NCBI GenBank assembly: GCA_022402445.1
Contig: JAKRSF010000003.1
Location: forward strand, 62,001 to 126,000
Direction of reading: 5' to 3'
DNA: 64,000 nt
From: Cyanobacteriota bacterium
Lineage (GTDB): Bacteria > Cyanobacteriota > Cyanobacteriia > CACIAM-69d
Numbering within the stretch: position 1 is the first letter of the stretch; every line of letters starts with the position of its first letter. A model generated the notes under the pieces. That model searched no databases, was not told the DNA's origin, and saw only the letters and a program-made list of their open reading frames with translations. A program made the position numbers and the translations under genes. Shown piece after piece: positions 41,487 to 51,264 of this stretch.

Positions 41487-43271
41487 ATGGCTTCTGAATC
41501 CCCTTCCCCTGCTCCGCTGCCCGATCCGCCGCTGGGGCTGCCTGAGCGATCGCGCCGACGGTGGCTAGAGACCTTGAAAATTGAGCGGCGGTTTTTGGTG
41601 GGCTACGGCTTGGCGATCGGCATCGCGATCGCGGGGACGACCCTCGGGGGCATGGTGGCCCAGGGGGGCTTGCGGCGGGCGTGGCAGCGGCATGATCGCA
41701 TCGAAACCCTGCAATCACACCTGGCCAAATACCATGTCCATCTGCTGTCCATCCAGGGCCACGTCTACAATCCCGAAGCCCTCATCATGACGCCGCAAAG
41801 TGCCCAGGCCCTCTGGACGGAGCTGGACCACCATAGCAGCGAGGCCCGCCGCACCCGGGACACCATTCAAACCCTGACTAAGGCGGCCTCCCTGGAGCCG
41901 CGATCGCCCCTCTATGCCATTCAAAGGGACTGGCAGCGCCTCGAAACCCAGTCCAGCGGTTCCATTGATCGCCTCCTGCGGGTTGTGCGCCGCCGCACCC
42001 AATCCGCCCAGACAAACTTGGCCCTCGGGTCGGACAGCTTTGATGCGGATGTCCAGCGGCGGTTCGTGGTTAACCTGCGGGAACAGATGGGGCGGGCGCA
42101 CCTGGGGCCTGTGCTCCAAAATCTGCAAACCCTGGTGGAAACTAGCGATCGCGCCCTGGCGATCGCCGATGCCCAGGGGCGCAAGTTATCGGGGGTCTGG
42201 TGGCTAATTTTTGGGTTCAGCAGCCTCGCCTCGGCCCTCCTGGCGGCGATTTTGGGGGCACGCATCAGCCGGTCGATCGCCGAGCCCGTGCAGTCCATGG
42301 CCGAGGCGGCGCGGCAGATTACCGAATCGGAAAACTTTGAGCAGCGGGTGCCCGTGGTCGGGGGTGCGGAACTGGCGGACCTGGCGATCGCCTTCAATGC
42401 CGCGATCGCCAAGGTCAACAGCCTCATGGCCGAGCAGCGCCGCAGCGCCACCGAACAGCTCGTCGCCAGCGAAAAACTCTCCAGCCTCGGGCGGATGCTC
42501 GCGGAGGTGGCCCACGAACTCAATAACCCCATCAACTACATCTACGGCAATATCCCCCACTGCAAAGCCTATGTGCGGGATTTGTTTGAACTGCTGAGCG
42601 CCTATGAGGGGGAACTGAGCGCCCCGTCAGCGGCCCTAGAGGAGTTGCAGGAGGACATTGATCGGGAATTTTTAGAGCAGGATCTCGCCAAGCTGATCAA
42701 CTCCATGGAGGTCGGAGCCCAGCGGGCGCGGCAGATCGTCTTGAGCCTCAAAAATTCCTCCCGCACCGATGAGGAGGAGCCCCAGCCGGTGGATTTACAC
42801 GACAGCCTCGAAGGGGCGATCGCCATCCTCTACAACCGCCTGAAAAAGGGCATTACGGTGGAGCGGCAGTTTGGCAATGTGCCCCACATTGAGGGGTTTG
42901 CGGGGAGCTTGTACCAGGTGTTTTCTAATTTGATTGGCAATGCCATTGATGCCCTCAATGAGCAGGATCGCCTCGACAATAAGTGCATCACCATTTCCAC
43001 AGAGCGGCTGGAGGGCGATCGCGTGGCGGTGCGCATTCGTGATACGGGGGGCGGCATTCCGGAGGCGGTGCGCGATCGCATCTTTGACCCCTTTTTCACC
43101 ACCAAACCCAGCGGGGTGGGCACGGGTTTGGGGCTATCGATTGTGAAGCAACTGGTGGAAGAAAAGCATGGGGGGCACCTGTACCTGGAGTCCGTCGAGG
43201 GCCAGGGCACTGAATTTACGATCGTGCTGCCCGTGCGGCAGGTGATCCCCCTCCCGAGCCCCGTGGCCTAG
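41487..43271 (+). CDS. Sensor histidine kinase, HAMP type
   Basis: 594 residues, ATG at 41487. Membrane helix 1 at about 37-60 (FLVGYGLAIGIAIAGTTLGGMVAQ), a periplasmic helical sensor region (about 65-230), helix 2 at about 233-255, then a HAMP linker (ISRSIAEPVQSMAEAARQITE). The kinase core has the phospho-acceptor His in LAEVAHELNNPINYIYGN (about 343), N box FSNLIGNAIDAL, G1 IRDTGGGIP, and G2 GVGTGLGLSIVKQLVEEKHGG. The HELNNP form places it near NtrB/Hik-type kinases. No response regulator is adjacent, so it is an orphan. Its stop overlaps the convergent TPR gene by three bases. Confidence 0.92.
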   Translation: MASESPSPAPLPDPPLGLPERSRRRWLETLKIERRFLVGYGLAIGIAIAGTTLGGMVAQGGLRRAWQRHDRIETLQSHLAKYHVHLLSIQGHVYNPEALIMTPQSAQALWTELDHHSSEARRTRDTIQTLTKAASLEPRSPLYAIQRDWQRLETQSSGSIDRLLRVVRRRTQSAQTNLALGSDSFDADVQRRFVVNLREQMGRAHLGPVLQNLQTLVETSDRALAIADAQGRKLSGVWWLIFGFSSLASALLAAILGARISRSIAEPVQSMAEAARQITESENFEQRVPVVGGAELADLAIAFNAAIAKVNSLMAEQRRSATEQLVASEKLSSLGRMLAEVAHELNNPINYIYGNIPHCKAYVRDLFELLSAYEGELSAPSAALEELQEDIDREFLEQDLAKLINSMEVGAQRARQIVLSLKNSSRTDEEEPQPVDLHDSLEGAIAILYNRLKKGITVERQFGNVPHIEGFAGSLYQVFSNLIGNAIDALNEQDRLDNKCITISTERLEGDRVAVRIRDTGGGIPEAVRDRIFDPFFTTKPSGVGTGLGLSIVKQLVEEKHGGHLYLESVEGQGTEFTIVLPVRQVIPLPSPVA

Positions 43272-44857
43272 GCGATCTCCTGCTGGGGGATGGGGTCGGG
43301 GGCGATCGCGGCCACCTGCTGGCGATTGTGGCGACCGCGATCGTGATCGGGGCACAGGGTCAGGAGCTGGTCATAGCTGGCGATCGCTTCGGCGAGGCGA
43401 CCCATGCGGGCCAGGACATTGCCGCGACTGTAGAGGGATTCGGGGTTTTGGGGATTTAGGTCTAGGGCGCGATCGTAGGCGGCCAGGGCGTCGTCATAGC
43501 GGCCCAACTGGGCCAGGACAATGCCCCGGTTATGCCAGAGGCCCCCTTGGCGGGAATTGAGGGCGGCGGCGCGATCGTAGGCGGCCAGGGCGTCCTCCGG
43601 GCGGTTGAGGCGCATGAGCACATTGCCCTGGTTGAACCAAATGTCGGCGTTGTCCGGCGTCAGGGCGATCGCCTGCTGGTAGGCATGGAGGGCCTCGTCG
43701 AAGCGCTCCAGTTTCGTGAGCACCAGCCCCCCCTGGAACCAGAGCAGGCCATTGGCGGGGCAAAGCTGAATGGCTTGGTTGAAGGAGGTGATGGCGTCGC
43801 TGTCCTTGCCCAGGCGGCTGAGGACGAGGCCCCGGTTGAACCAGCCTTCGTAGCCGTCGGGTTTGAGGGTGACGGCGCGATCATAGGCCGCGATCGCCCC
43901 TTCGTAGCGCTGGAGGCCATCGAGGGCCACCCCTTTCCCCAGGGCCGCCTCGTAGGAATTGGGATCCTGGGCCAGGACCGCCTCATAGACCGCTAGGGCA
44001 TCGGCATAGCGGCCCGCCCGCATGAGGGCTTCCCCCGCTTCGACGGTGGCCCCGTCCTGCCGCTGTGCCCCCTGGGGCAGCAGTTGGGCCATGAGGGTTT
44101 GGATTTCTAGGCGCAGGTGGGGGGTGAGGGCGTGGATCAGTTCCTCCGGCAGACGGGCGGCGTAGTCCTGGAGCAGGGCCTGTTTGTCGCGCTCGGCGTA
44201 GCCCGCCAGGATTTGCATATTGGAGATAAATTCCCGCTCTAGATCGGCGAGTTGGCCCCTGGAGGCGGCGCGATCGCGATCGAGCCCCTGACGAAACTGG
44301 TCGAGATCCGCTTCGGCGGCGGCCCGCAGGGTTTGCAGATGGCCCTCTAGGGCGGTCACCAGGGCGGCTCCGTCGGTTTGTTTCGTGGCGAAATCTTTCT
44401 TGAGGGTGGTCAGGGCGCGATCAACGGACGCTTCCCCCGCCTCAATGCGCCGTTGCAGGGCATCGACCCCGCCCAACCGCTGCTGGGCCGCCGCCACCAC
44501 CTGGGCGATCGCCCGCTGCCGCAGGATCCACAGCGCCGTCACCGCCCCGAGGGGACACAGGCCCGCCACCACCAGGAGCCAATTGAGGGTTTGCAGGGGT
44601 TCATCCAGGGGCGCTGTCGAGGTTTGGGCCGTCGCCAGGGGGGCCGTTGGGGTTGTTAAAGACATCGATCGCACCGGAGCCGCCGGAGCCGCGATCGCCC
44701 CTTGGATCCCCACCCATCCAGAGCGCGTCGCCGGTTCCCCCATCGGCCCGAGGCCCAGGACCATCGCCCCCGCGATCGCCCCCGTCAGTGCCCCCGCAAT
44801 CGCCCCGAGCCGCCGCGATCGCCGCCCCAGATTCGCCAATCCATGCCGAGTGACCAT
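43268..44857 (-). CDS. TPR-repeat protein with N-terminal membrane helices
   Basis: 529 residues from the ATG at 44857 (MVTRHGLANLGRRSRRLGAI). Two hydrophobic stretches near the N-terminus (LGAIAGALTGAIAGAMVLGLG and TLNWLLVVAGLCPLGAVTALWIL) suggest a membrane anchor. A coiled-coil-like segment (about 130-225) leads to at least seven TPRs from about 275 on, very regular (for example NALAVYEAVLAQDP type, LWHNRGIVLAQLGRYDDALAAYDRALDLNPQN). Such proteins are common in cyanobacteria as assembly scaffolds. It is convergent with the histidine kinase; any functional link is speculative. Confidence 0.85.
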   Translation of the reverse strand: MVTRHGLANLGRRSRRLGAIAGALTGAIAGAMVLGLGPMGEPATRSGWVGIQGAIAAPAAPVRSMSLTTPTAPLATAQTSTAPLDEPLQTLNWLLVVAGLCPLGAVTALWILRQRAIAQVVAAAQQRLGGVDALQRRIEAGEASVDRALTTLKKDFATKQTDGAALVTALEGHLQTLRAAAEADLDQFRQGLDRDRAASRGQLADLEREFISNMQILAGYAERDKQALLQDYAARLPEELIHALTPHLRLEIQTLMAQLLPQGAQRQDGATVEAGEALMRAGRYADALAVYEAVLAQDPNSYEAALGKGVALDGLQRYEGAIAAYDRAVTLKPDGYEGWFNRGLVLSRLGKDSDAITSFNQAIQLCPANGLLWFQGGLVLTKLERFDEALHAYQQAIALTPDNADIWFNQGNVLMRLNRPEDALAAYDRAAALNSRQGGLWHNRGIVLAQLGRYDDALAAYDRALDLNPQNPESLYSRGNVLARMGRLAEAIASYDQLLTLCPDHDRGRHNRQQVAAIAPDPIPQQEIA

Positions 44858-45128
44858 GATTTCTCCCCAATTCCGAAATTCCGCACACGGTGCCTGCTGT
44901 CCATAGGCCGGTGTCGCCGCATCCCCCCCGATCGCCCCACGGATCTGGGTCAACCGGAGTCAAAGGCCGCGATCGCACACGCCCTGCCTAGGGCTTCTTT
45001 CGGGCAGAAATCGCGTCAATCCGGGGGATACCCCTGGGGGGTCAGAGCCCTTAGGGGGGAGACGGACGCTAAGATTCAGATAAACACGACCCAATAGTCG
45101 CGATCGCCTTAGTCCCGGTCGCCCGTGT

Positions 45129-47447
45129 ATGCCTGGTCAGGAATCTATCGAGCCCATCTCCGGCGCTGCCCCCGTGCCCCCCATCCTTTCCGAAATCTCT
45201 CCCCCAGGCGATCCCATCGGCGCGATCGTCCGCCATAGCCAAACCTGGCTCGCCGCCGTCGCCCCCGGACAGCTCACGGTCGAAGCGGCCAACCTCGCCT
45301 TTTGCCAAGCCTTTGGGGTGCCCCTCGAAGCCTGCGCCGCCGTGGGCCAAACCGCCCTCCTCACCCTTCCCCCCCAGCCCCTCACGGCCCTACTCCCCCA
45401 CCTATCCCCCGAGGCGCTCCAGCACTGGTACCACCGCCAGGTGGGCTGCCGCGCCCTCCTGACCCAAGACCCCACCCATCGGCAGGCCCGCCGGGACATG
45501 GACCGCTCCGAAACCATTCCCATCGGGGACGGGGGCGACGCCCTGGGCCAGTGGGGCAAGTTTTGGCTGCGGGGCCATGCCCTCACGGTGGCCGTGAAGC
45601 CCGAGTCGGCGACGGCGGCCCTGCTGGCGGCTCCGGTGGTGGATCTGGAAACCTACCTGGGCCAGTTTGATTTGGCGGATTGTGAGGTGTCCGGCTGGCT
45701 GCTGCTGGAGGGGCTCGACATCACCACCCAGGAGCGGATTCGGCAGTTGAGCGATTGGCTGCTGGATGGCTGTTCGATCCTGGAGCCGGAGAAGTTTTGC
45801 CGCATTAGCCAAGCGTTGCGCCACCTGTTCCGCGCCCAGGTGAGTTTTGTGCTGCGCACGGATGGGGAGCAGGTGCAAATTTCCCTGGGGACGCGCCTGG
45901 TGCCCCGCAAGCTGACGGTGATTCCTCGGGAGGAGTTGGAGGGGTCGCAGTTTGCTGCCGCGATCGCGGCGGGCCATGTCTGGACGGTGCAGACCCTCAC
46001 GGCGAACTCGGACAATGCCTGCGAACGGTACTTTTACCGGTTGGGGATCCGATCGCTGCTGTTGATTCCCCTGCAAACCCCGAGCGGCACGGGCAAAGGG
46101 GAGGATCAATCCATTGGCCTGGTGGGCATGGGGGGCACCGCCGAGGAGCAGTTTGATCGGGTGGATGAGGGGCGGGCGAAGGCGCTGCTGCCGGCGTTGC
46201 GGGCGGCCCTGCGGCGGACGGCCCAGTCGCGGTTTAATAATATCCATCCGGCGGTGGAGTGGCGGTTCACCCAGGAGGCGGAGCGGCGCAGTTGGGGGTT
46301 GCCGCCCCAGCCGATCGCCTTTGAGGAGGTCTATCCGCTCTATGGCATTTCTGATATTCGTGGATCGTCCCTGGAGCGCGATCGCGCCATCCAGGCGGAT
46401 TTGCTGGCCCAGTTGCGGCTGGCGTTGGCGGTGGTGGAGGCGGCCTGCGGGGCGCGGGATCTGCCCCTGGCCCGTCAGCTACGGGAGGATCTGAGCGATC
46501 GCATCGAGCAGTATGGCCTGGGCATCACCGTCAGTTCCGAACTGGAGGGGGCGCAATATCTTCAGGAACAGGTGGAAATCCATTTGGACTATTTCGCTAG
46601 CCTGGGGGGGGCCGTCGCGATCGCCGTGGACGCCTACCGGGAAGCCTGCAATAACGATCGCCAGGGGGTCTATGAGGCCCGCGCCGCCTACGATCTGGAG
46701 CTACACCGCCTGACGGAACAGCTTCGGCGCACCTGGGAACGGTGGCAGGAACGGATGCAGGCGATCGTGCCCCACTACTGCGATATCGAAATCACCGACG
46801 GCCTCGATCACATGATCTATGCGGGCCAGTCCATCGCGCCGGACTTTTCCCCCTTTCAGCTCCGCAGTTTGCGCTACGAGCAGTTGCGGGCCGTGTGCGA
46901 CTGCGCCCGCACGGGGTTGGCGTTCGAGGCCAGCGGCACGGGCTCCCGGCTCCAGCTCACCCATCTGGTGCTGGTGCAGGAGGCGACGGTGGATATTGTC
47001 CACGACGAAAATACCGAGCGGCTCTTTGACGTGCGCGGCACCCGGGATACGCGCTACGAAATCGTTAAAAAGCGCATTGATAAGGCGTGCGACGCCCTCA
47101 CCGGGGAACGCATCACCCAGCCGGGAATGCTGACGGTGGTCTATTCCACGCCGGAGGAGGGGGCGGAATATCAGCAATATCTGCGCTACCTGGAGCGGGA
47201 GGGCTGGATCGGCAACGATCGCGAGACGGGGCCGGTGGAATCCCTCAAGGGGGCCAATGGCCTGCGATTTGTGCGGGTGCAGGTGTTGCCGGAAGAAAGC
47301 TCAACCGCCCACCAGGAGGCCGATCGCGCCGCCGATGGGCAACAACTGCCACAGGGGACGCCGGTAACGGACGAGGGAGATCGCCGCCGCAACCAAAATT
47401 CCCGCCGCGAGCAGGCTGCGGCCCGGATCGCCGGTCTCCAGGACTAG
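45129..47447 (+). CDS. Large GAF-domain protein
   Basis: 772 residues, ATG at 45129. The N-terminal part (about 40-190) is of a sensory PAS-like type. Residues about 210-385 look like a GAF domain (CRISQALRHLFRAQVSFVLRTD, LGIRSLLLIPLQTPSG). A helical connector with GSSLERDRAIQADLLAQLRLALAVVEAACG follows, and a long C-terminal domain (IEITDGLDHMIYAGQSIAPDFSPFQLRSLRYEQL, IVKKRIDKACDALTGERITQPGMLTVVYS). I recall similarly built ~800-residue GAF proteins in other bacteria, without known output. The last 49 codons overlap the convergent chrA gene on the opposite strand, an unusually long antisense overlap. Confidence 0.75.
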   Translation: MPGQESIEPISGAAPVPPILSEISPPGDPIGAIVRHSQTWLAAVAPGQLTVEAANLAFCQAFGVPLEACAAVGQTALLTLPPQPLTALLPHLSPEALQHWYHRQVGCRALLTQDPTHRQARRDMDRSETIPIGDGGDALGQWGKFWLRGHALTVAVKPESATAALLAAPVVDLETYLGQFDLADCEVSGWLLLEGLDITTQERIRQLSDWLLDGCSILEPEKFCRISQALRHLFRAQVSFVLRTDGEQVQISLGTRLVPRKLTVIPREELEGSQFAAAIAAGHVWTVQTLTANSDNACERYFYRLGIRSLLLIPLQTPSGTGKGEDQSIGLVGMGGTAEEQFDRVDEGRAKALLPALRAALRRTAQSRFNNIHPAVEWRFTQEAERRSWGLPPQPIAFEEVYPLYGISDIRGSSLERDRAIQADLLAQLRLALAVVEAACGARDLPLARQLREDLSDRIEQYGLGITVSSELEGAQYLQEQVEIHLDYFASLGGAVAIAVDAYREACNNDRQGVYEARAAYDLELHRLTEQLRRTWERWQERMQAIVPHYCDIEITDGLDHMIYAGQSIAPDFSPFQLRSLRYEQLRAVCDCARTGLAFEASGTGSRLQLTHLVLVQEATVDIVHDENTERLFDVRGTRDTRYEIVKKRIDKACDALTGERITQPGMLTVVYSTPEEGAEYQQYLRYLEREGWIGNDRETGPVESLKGANGLRFVRVQVLPEESSTAHQEADRAADGQQLPQGTPVTDEGDRRRNQNSRREQAAARIAGLQD

Positions 47448-48575
47448 GGCGGAGGACACCAGGGATACGGAGGCGGCGGCGACGGCCCCCAGGGCGGCGG
47501 GGGTGACCCCTTGCAAAAAGGCCCGCACGAGGGGGCGCGATCGCAGGGTCACCAACAGGGGCGAGGCCAGGAGAATGAACCCAAAGGAGGGCAAAAAGGC
47601 GGCAACGGTCGCGGCGATCGCCCCCAGGAGCCCCGCCACCTTGTAGCCCACGAAGGCCACGGTCAGCAGCACCGGTCCGGGCGTCAGTTGACCGATCGCC
47701 ACGCCATCTAGAAATTCCGCCTGGGTGAGCCAGCCGTAGCCCTGCACCACTTCAAATTCCAGGAGGGGCACAATCGTGAGGCCGCCCCCAAACACCAAAC
47801 TCCCGGCCCGCAGGAAAAACCACACCAGTTCGACGCCATACTCGCCGATGCGCTCTAGGCCCAAAAAGCTCGCCACGGCCAACGGATCGGCGGCGGTGGC
47901 CACGGCCAGCAGGGGCGCGATCGCCAGGATTCCCCCCGGCGTCAGTTCCCCCAGGGCGGGCCAAGCGAGCAGTCCCGACAGGCCCCCCGAGCCGGTGCCG
48001 CGCGATCGCCAGGGACCGTAGAGCCCCATGCCCACCGCCCCCGCCAGGGGAAACACCAGCAGCATATTGAGCTTGAGCCCCAGCACGGCCCACACCACCG
48101 CGATCGCGATCGCCCAGTGGCTCGGTTCCTTGAGGGTTTTGTGGGCCAGTTTCCAGCAGAAGGCCGCGATCGCCGCCACCACCACCGGCTTCACCCCAAA
48201 CATCAGGCCCGTCGTCAGGGGCAACCCCTGGAAGCGGAAATAGGCCCAGGACAGGGCGACCACCAGGACAAACGCGGGCGCAATGAAGCAGAGGCCCGCC
48301 AGCAGCCCCCCCAACACTCCCCCCCGGCGATAGCCAATATAGATACCAAGCTGGGTCGAGGCGGGACCGGGCAGAATCTCACAAATCGCCATCCCCTCCG
48401 CAAATTCCGCCGCAGAGAGCCACTGCCGCTGCTCCACCACCGCCTCAGACATCAGGGCCATGTGGGCGGGCGGCCCCCCAAAGCCGATGCAGCCTAGTTT
48501 CAAAAACAGCCGTCCCAGTTCCCCTAGGGGGGCGGTGGAACTGTGGGAGTTTGCCCCCTGCTCCGGTGTTGCCAT
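47301..48575 (-). CDS. chrA: Chromate transporter ChrA, two-domain form
   Basis: 424 residues, ATG at 48575, the usual length of long-chain CHR proteins made of two homologous halves. Repeat 1: LGCIGFGGPPAHMALM and GMAICEILPGPASTQLGIYIGYRRGG. Repeat 2: FFLRAGSLVFGGGLTIVPLLE and FLDGVAIGQLTPGPVLLTVAFVGYK. These GFGGP and PGP motifs define the family. It exports chromate from the cytoplasm. Its 3' end overlaps the GAF gene by 147 bases. The 420-base gap upstream contains a palindromic repeat. Confidence 0.93.
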   Translation of the reverse strand: MATPEQGANSHSSTAPLGELGRLFLKLGCIGFGGPPAHMALMSEAVVEQRQWLSAAEFAEGMAICEILPGPASTQLGIYIGYRRGGVLGGLLAGLCFIAPAFVLVVALSWAYFRFQGLPLTTGLMFGVKPVVVAAIAAFCWKLAHKTLKEPSHWAIAIAVVWAVLGLKLNMLLVFPLAGAVGMGLYGPWRSRGTGSGGLSGLLAWPALGELTPGGILAIAPLLAVATAADPLAVASFLGLERIGEYGVELVWFFLRAGSLVFGGGLTIVPLLEFEVVQGYGWLTQAEFLDGVAIGQLTPGPVLLTVAFVGYKVAGLLGAIAATVAAFLPSFGFILLASPLLVTLRSRPLVRAFLQGVTPAALGAVAAASVSLVSSALVLETGDPGRSLLAAGILVAAAISLVRYRRPLWQLLPIGGAIGLLVGG

Positions 48576-48992
48576 GGCGGTTTGCTCCCTGTCCTAACCT
48601 AAAGGATGCTCGGAATGGAGCGCATTTTAGGCAATTGCTTCCCGAAGCTCAAGGTCAAATGGGTTAAGATCGCAATCGGTTGGGCGCGATCGCGGGAAAT
48701 CTATCGCGCGAAATATATATGGTGCCGGTGCGTTCGGAAAGCGGCGCGATCGCGAGAACCCTAGGGACCGAACGCACCCTACCGCAAATCTTAACGAACC
48801 CTAAAAGAGTGAAATGTTTTTGCAATATATCGGCACACAACATCAACATATTCATTTACCAACATCACCCTCTATTGAAAGATTTGCTTAACATAAACTT
48901 CGTATCTCGACCCAGATGTTTATGTTATACCTTGGGAAGTGCGACGCCTCATCGTTTTTGTGCCTTGGGTTCCTAGGCATATTAGGAAGATT
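48576..48992. other. Gene-free stretch, AT-richer, with a repeat copy
   Basis: About 420 bases between divergent chrA and the EcsC-like gene. The left half holds a HIP1-type cluster (GCGCGATCGCGGG near 48684) and the palindromic element at 48727-48783. The right half (from about 48790) is AT-rich with no clear feature, probably the promoter region of the EcsC-like gene. Confidence 0.6.
48727..48783. repeat. GGTGCGTTCGG palindromic element, second copy
   Basis: GGTGCGTTCGG at 48727-48737 and its inverse CCGAACGCACC at 48768-48778, with CGCGATCGCG in the middle and CTACC at the right. Same ends, centre and right flank as the block at 15129-15188, with differing inner bases. Confidence 0.7.
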
Positions 48993-50636
48993 ATGTCCCG
49001 TCAAGAACTCCTAGCCGCTGCAAAACGAGGTAATTCAGAGGCGATTACCAGTCTTCTGAATGAGCGATTAGTTCCCAAAGGTATTAGGGCATCTACGGCC
49101 CTGAAAGGCGATTGCCTGATCATTCTAGTTGAAGCTTCTGTTGTGCCTTCTGAGTCAACATTTGTGCCTCTCATGCGCCAGTGGATGACTAGTTTAAGCT
49201 CGCCAGCGATCTCATCAGTGCGGGTTTTGGGGCGTAAGCAAGGGGAATTGTTCGACGACTGGCAGTCAACCTTCACCCTCAAAAGTGAAACAGCAGTATT
49301 CACAGAACGTCCGATCAACTCTCCAGTCGATGTAGTTGATCCTCCTTTACCACCGGTTGAAGCAACACCTACCCATCCTGAAGGTGCTATTGAAGTTGCA
49401 GAAACAGGGCAACCCTTGGCAACAGAGACCCAGCCCCAGAGCAACTCCTTCTGGGGAGGGTTAATGGGGCATATTGGGAACGCGGCTGGTGCCGTCAGTG
49501 GAGCTGTTGGTGGAGCAGCAACAGGTGCCGTAACGGGAGCTGCTGGTTTGGTTACTGGAGCCACTGAAGCTATTGGTGGAGCCGCTGCAGGCGCTGGTGG
49601 TGCAATTGTTGGTGCGGGCGGCGCTTTGGGAAATGCTGCGCTGAATTTGACTGACCAAGCCGGTTATGTCATTGATTTATTTGGCAATAGCCCAGAGCTA
49701 CAGAAATTCTTTGGCCCAGTTGCAGACAAAATACCAAGCATCGGGAAATTTCTTGAGCCCATTTTCAATGTTGACGTTGTGAAGGCAGAGACCAATGTAA
49801 AACAAATGCAATCAAAGTATCCTGCTGAGTCTAAGGGAGACTTAGCCAACCGCTTGATGGTATCCAAGGCAATCATTGCTGGGGGCAGCGGCGTTGTCAC
49901 CAGTCTGCCCTTGCCAGGATTTGCCGCTGCTCTTTTCCCTGTAGACGTTATGAATAACGCCATGTTGCAATCCGAACTGGTTCATTCAATCGCCTACCTG
50001 TACGGATTCGATCTTAAAGATCCCGCAAGGAAAGCAGAGGTAGCAGCAATCTTGGGACTTTCAATTGGTGGTAGTCAAGCTGCCGGAAAGTTGACTGCAC
50101 GACTCGGGATTAAAGCAGTCGGCAGAAATATTCCAATTGCAGGCGGCGTTATCAGCGCAAGCACGAATGCCGCAGCAATTTATGCGATGGGCTATGCCGC
50201 GTGCCGATTCTATGAGGCTAAGTTGGCAAACAAAAATCTGACCCTAGAGAAGGCACTTGAGGAAACTGAGGGTGACAATGAGGAGTACTTGGCCTCAATT
50301 ATTGATGACCAGGTAGCAATGGATTGGGTGTTAGTGCAAATGTTCTTGGCAGGCCATCCTGACAAAAAACTTGCAGACCTGATTCCGCAGCTAGAGACTT
50401 TAAACTTGAATCCAGCATCTATAGAGGCTTTGCAGTCAGGTCTTCAAAGGTTGCCAAGTTTAGATGAGCTATTGCCTATTCTCAATGATGATTTCGGAGT
50501 GGTTTTGTTAGCAAAATGCAAGACCATTGCTGAATCAGATGGAATCATCTCGCCAGAGGAAGAGATTATTTTGAATCGCCTAAAGGATCGATTTGAATCG
50601 AAACTGAAGGATCTAGATCTTGATAGTATTCTCTGA
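48993..50636 (+). CDS. EcsC-like protein with N-terminal cyanobacterial domain and TerB-like end
   Basis: 547 residues from the ATG at 48993. Residues 1-100 (MSRQELLAAAKRGNSEAITSLLNERLVPKG and FDDWQSTFTL) match an N-terminal domain common to many cyanobacterial proteins of unknown role. A Gly/Ala-rich hydrophobic region (about 155-215) follows. Residues about 275-410 resemble EcsC: SLPLPGFAAALFPVDVMNNAML, HSIAYLYGFDLKDPARKAEVAAILGLSIGG. The last 60 residues (LLAKCKTIAESDGIISPEEEIILNRLKDRF) look like a TerB-type acidic metal-binding motif. No HIP1 site was seen in 1.6 kb and GC is lower than in neighbours, suggesting foreign origin or relaxed codon use. Role unknown; perhaps membrane stress or defence. 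Confidence 0.72.
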   Translation: MSRQELLAAAKRGNSEAITSLLNERLVPKGIRASTALKGDCLIILVEASVVPSESTFVPLMRQWMTSLSSPAISSVRVLGRKQGELFDDWQSTFTLKSETAVFTERPINSPVDVVDPPLPPVEATPTHPEGAIEVAETGQPLATETQPQSNSFWGGLMGHIGNAAGAVSGAVGGAATGAVTGAAGLVTGATEAIGGAAAGAGGAIVGAGGALGNAALNLTDQAGYVIDLFGNSPELQKFFGPVADKIPSIGKFLEPIFNVDVVKAETNVKQMQSKYPAESKGDLANRLMVSKAIIAGGSGVVTSLPLPGFAAALFPVDVMNNAMLQSELVHSIAYLYGFDLKDPARKAEVAAILGLSIGGSQAAGKLTARLGIKAVGRNIPIAGGVISASTNAAAIYAMGYAACRFYEAKLANKNLTLEKALEETEGDNEEYLASIIDDQVAMDWVLVQMFLAGHPDKKLADLIPQLETLNLNPASIEALQSGLQRLPSLDELLPILNDDFGVVLLAKCKTIAESDGIISPEEEIILNRLKDRFESKLKDLDLDSIL

Positions 50637-50856
50637 TTTAAGATGGCCGCTCCATTCGATGTCGATCCTGTGACAAGAGACATGAGGCACTGCAATGCGC
50701 CTTACCAAACCAGGGTCATCTCACTAACTGCGCCCCCAGATCAGCAGTGACGCGCCCAGAAGGTGGCGCGATCATCTGATTGATGTTTCCTGGCTTGAAG
50801 CGCTTGCCTGACCAGCCATCGATTCAGTCAAGGACGCAGGAAAAGCCTCCATGCCC

Positions 50857-51264
50857 TCAATCTATTTGGCGCAAAAGTGCTGTAAATCCCTCTTGACTGA
50901 AGTGCTTGTCAGTCGTCAAGGCTTGATTAATTCCCCGCTGCTGCATCACAACAAAGCTGACGGCATCGCAGAGGGAATAGGTTTTATCAGGGCGGTTTTT
51001 CAAGAGTTCGATAGCGGATCTTGTGAGGGGCTCATTGACCCAGATCACTTCAATTTTTGGTGTATTTAGCAATGAATCAATGAAGTCAATGGCATCCACT
51101 CGTGAGTAGCGTCGCGCCGTCACCAAAGCAATATATTCATCAATAATATAGCTGTGGGTAATCCAGACGTTGGCCCTTCGATAAGCAGCAACTGCCTGTT
51201 GGTGTCGTGGCTCGTGCTTGTACTGTAAGCAGAGTAATCCTGAAGTGTCGAGGAGCATGATCAC
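50857..51264 (-). CDS. PIN-domain toxin (VapC-like)
   Basis: 135 residues. The GTG at 51264 overlaps the antitoxin stop (GTGA); an ATG two codons later at 51258 is equally possible. PIN-fold acidic residues: Asp in MLLDTSGLL, Glu in IIDEYIALV, Asp in SLCDAVSFVVM, and Asp in ALTTDKHFSQEG. VapC toxins are Mg-dependent RNases that cut tRNA or rRNA and are held in check by the antitoxin. It forms a pair with the 86-residue gene directly upstream. The C-terminal FTALLRQID resembles that of the second PIN gene, so the two may be paralogues. Confidence 0.85.
   Translation of the reverse strand: MIMLLDTSGLLCLQYKHEPRHQQAVAAYRRANVWITHSYIIDEYIALVTARRYSRVDAIDFIDSLLNTPKIEVIWVNEPLTRSAIELLKNRPDKTYSLCDAVSFVVMQQRGINQALTTDKHFSQEGFTALLRQID

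Noticed and set aside
50851-51069. 72-residue plus-strand frame
   Set aside because: Antisense to the first PIN toxin gene, which has its catalytic residues and an antitoxin partner.
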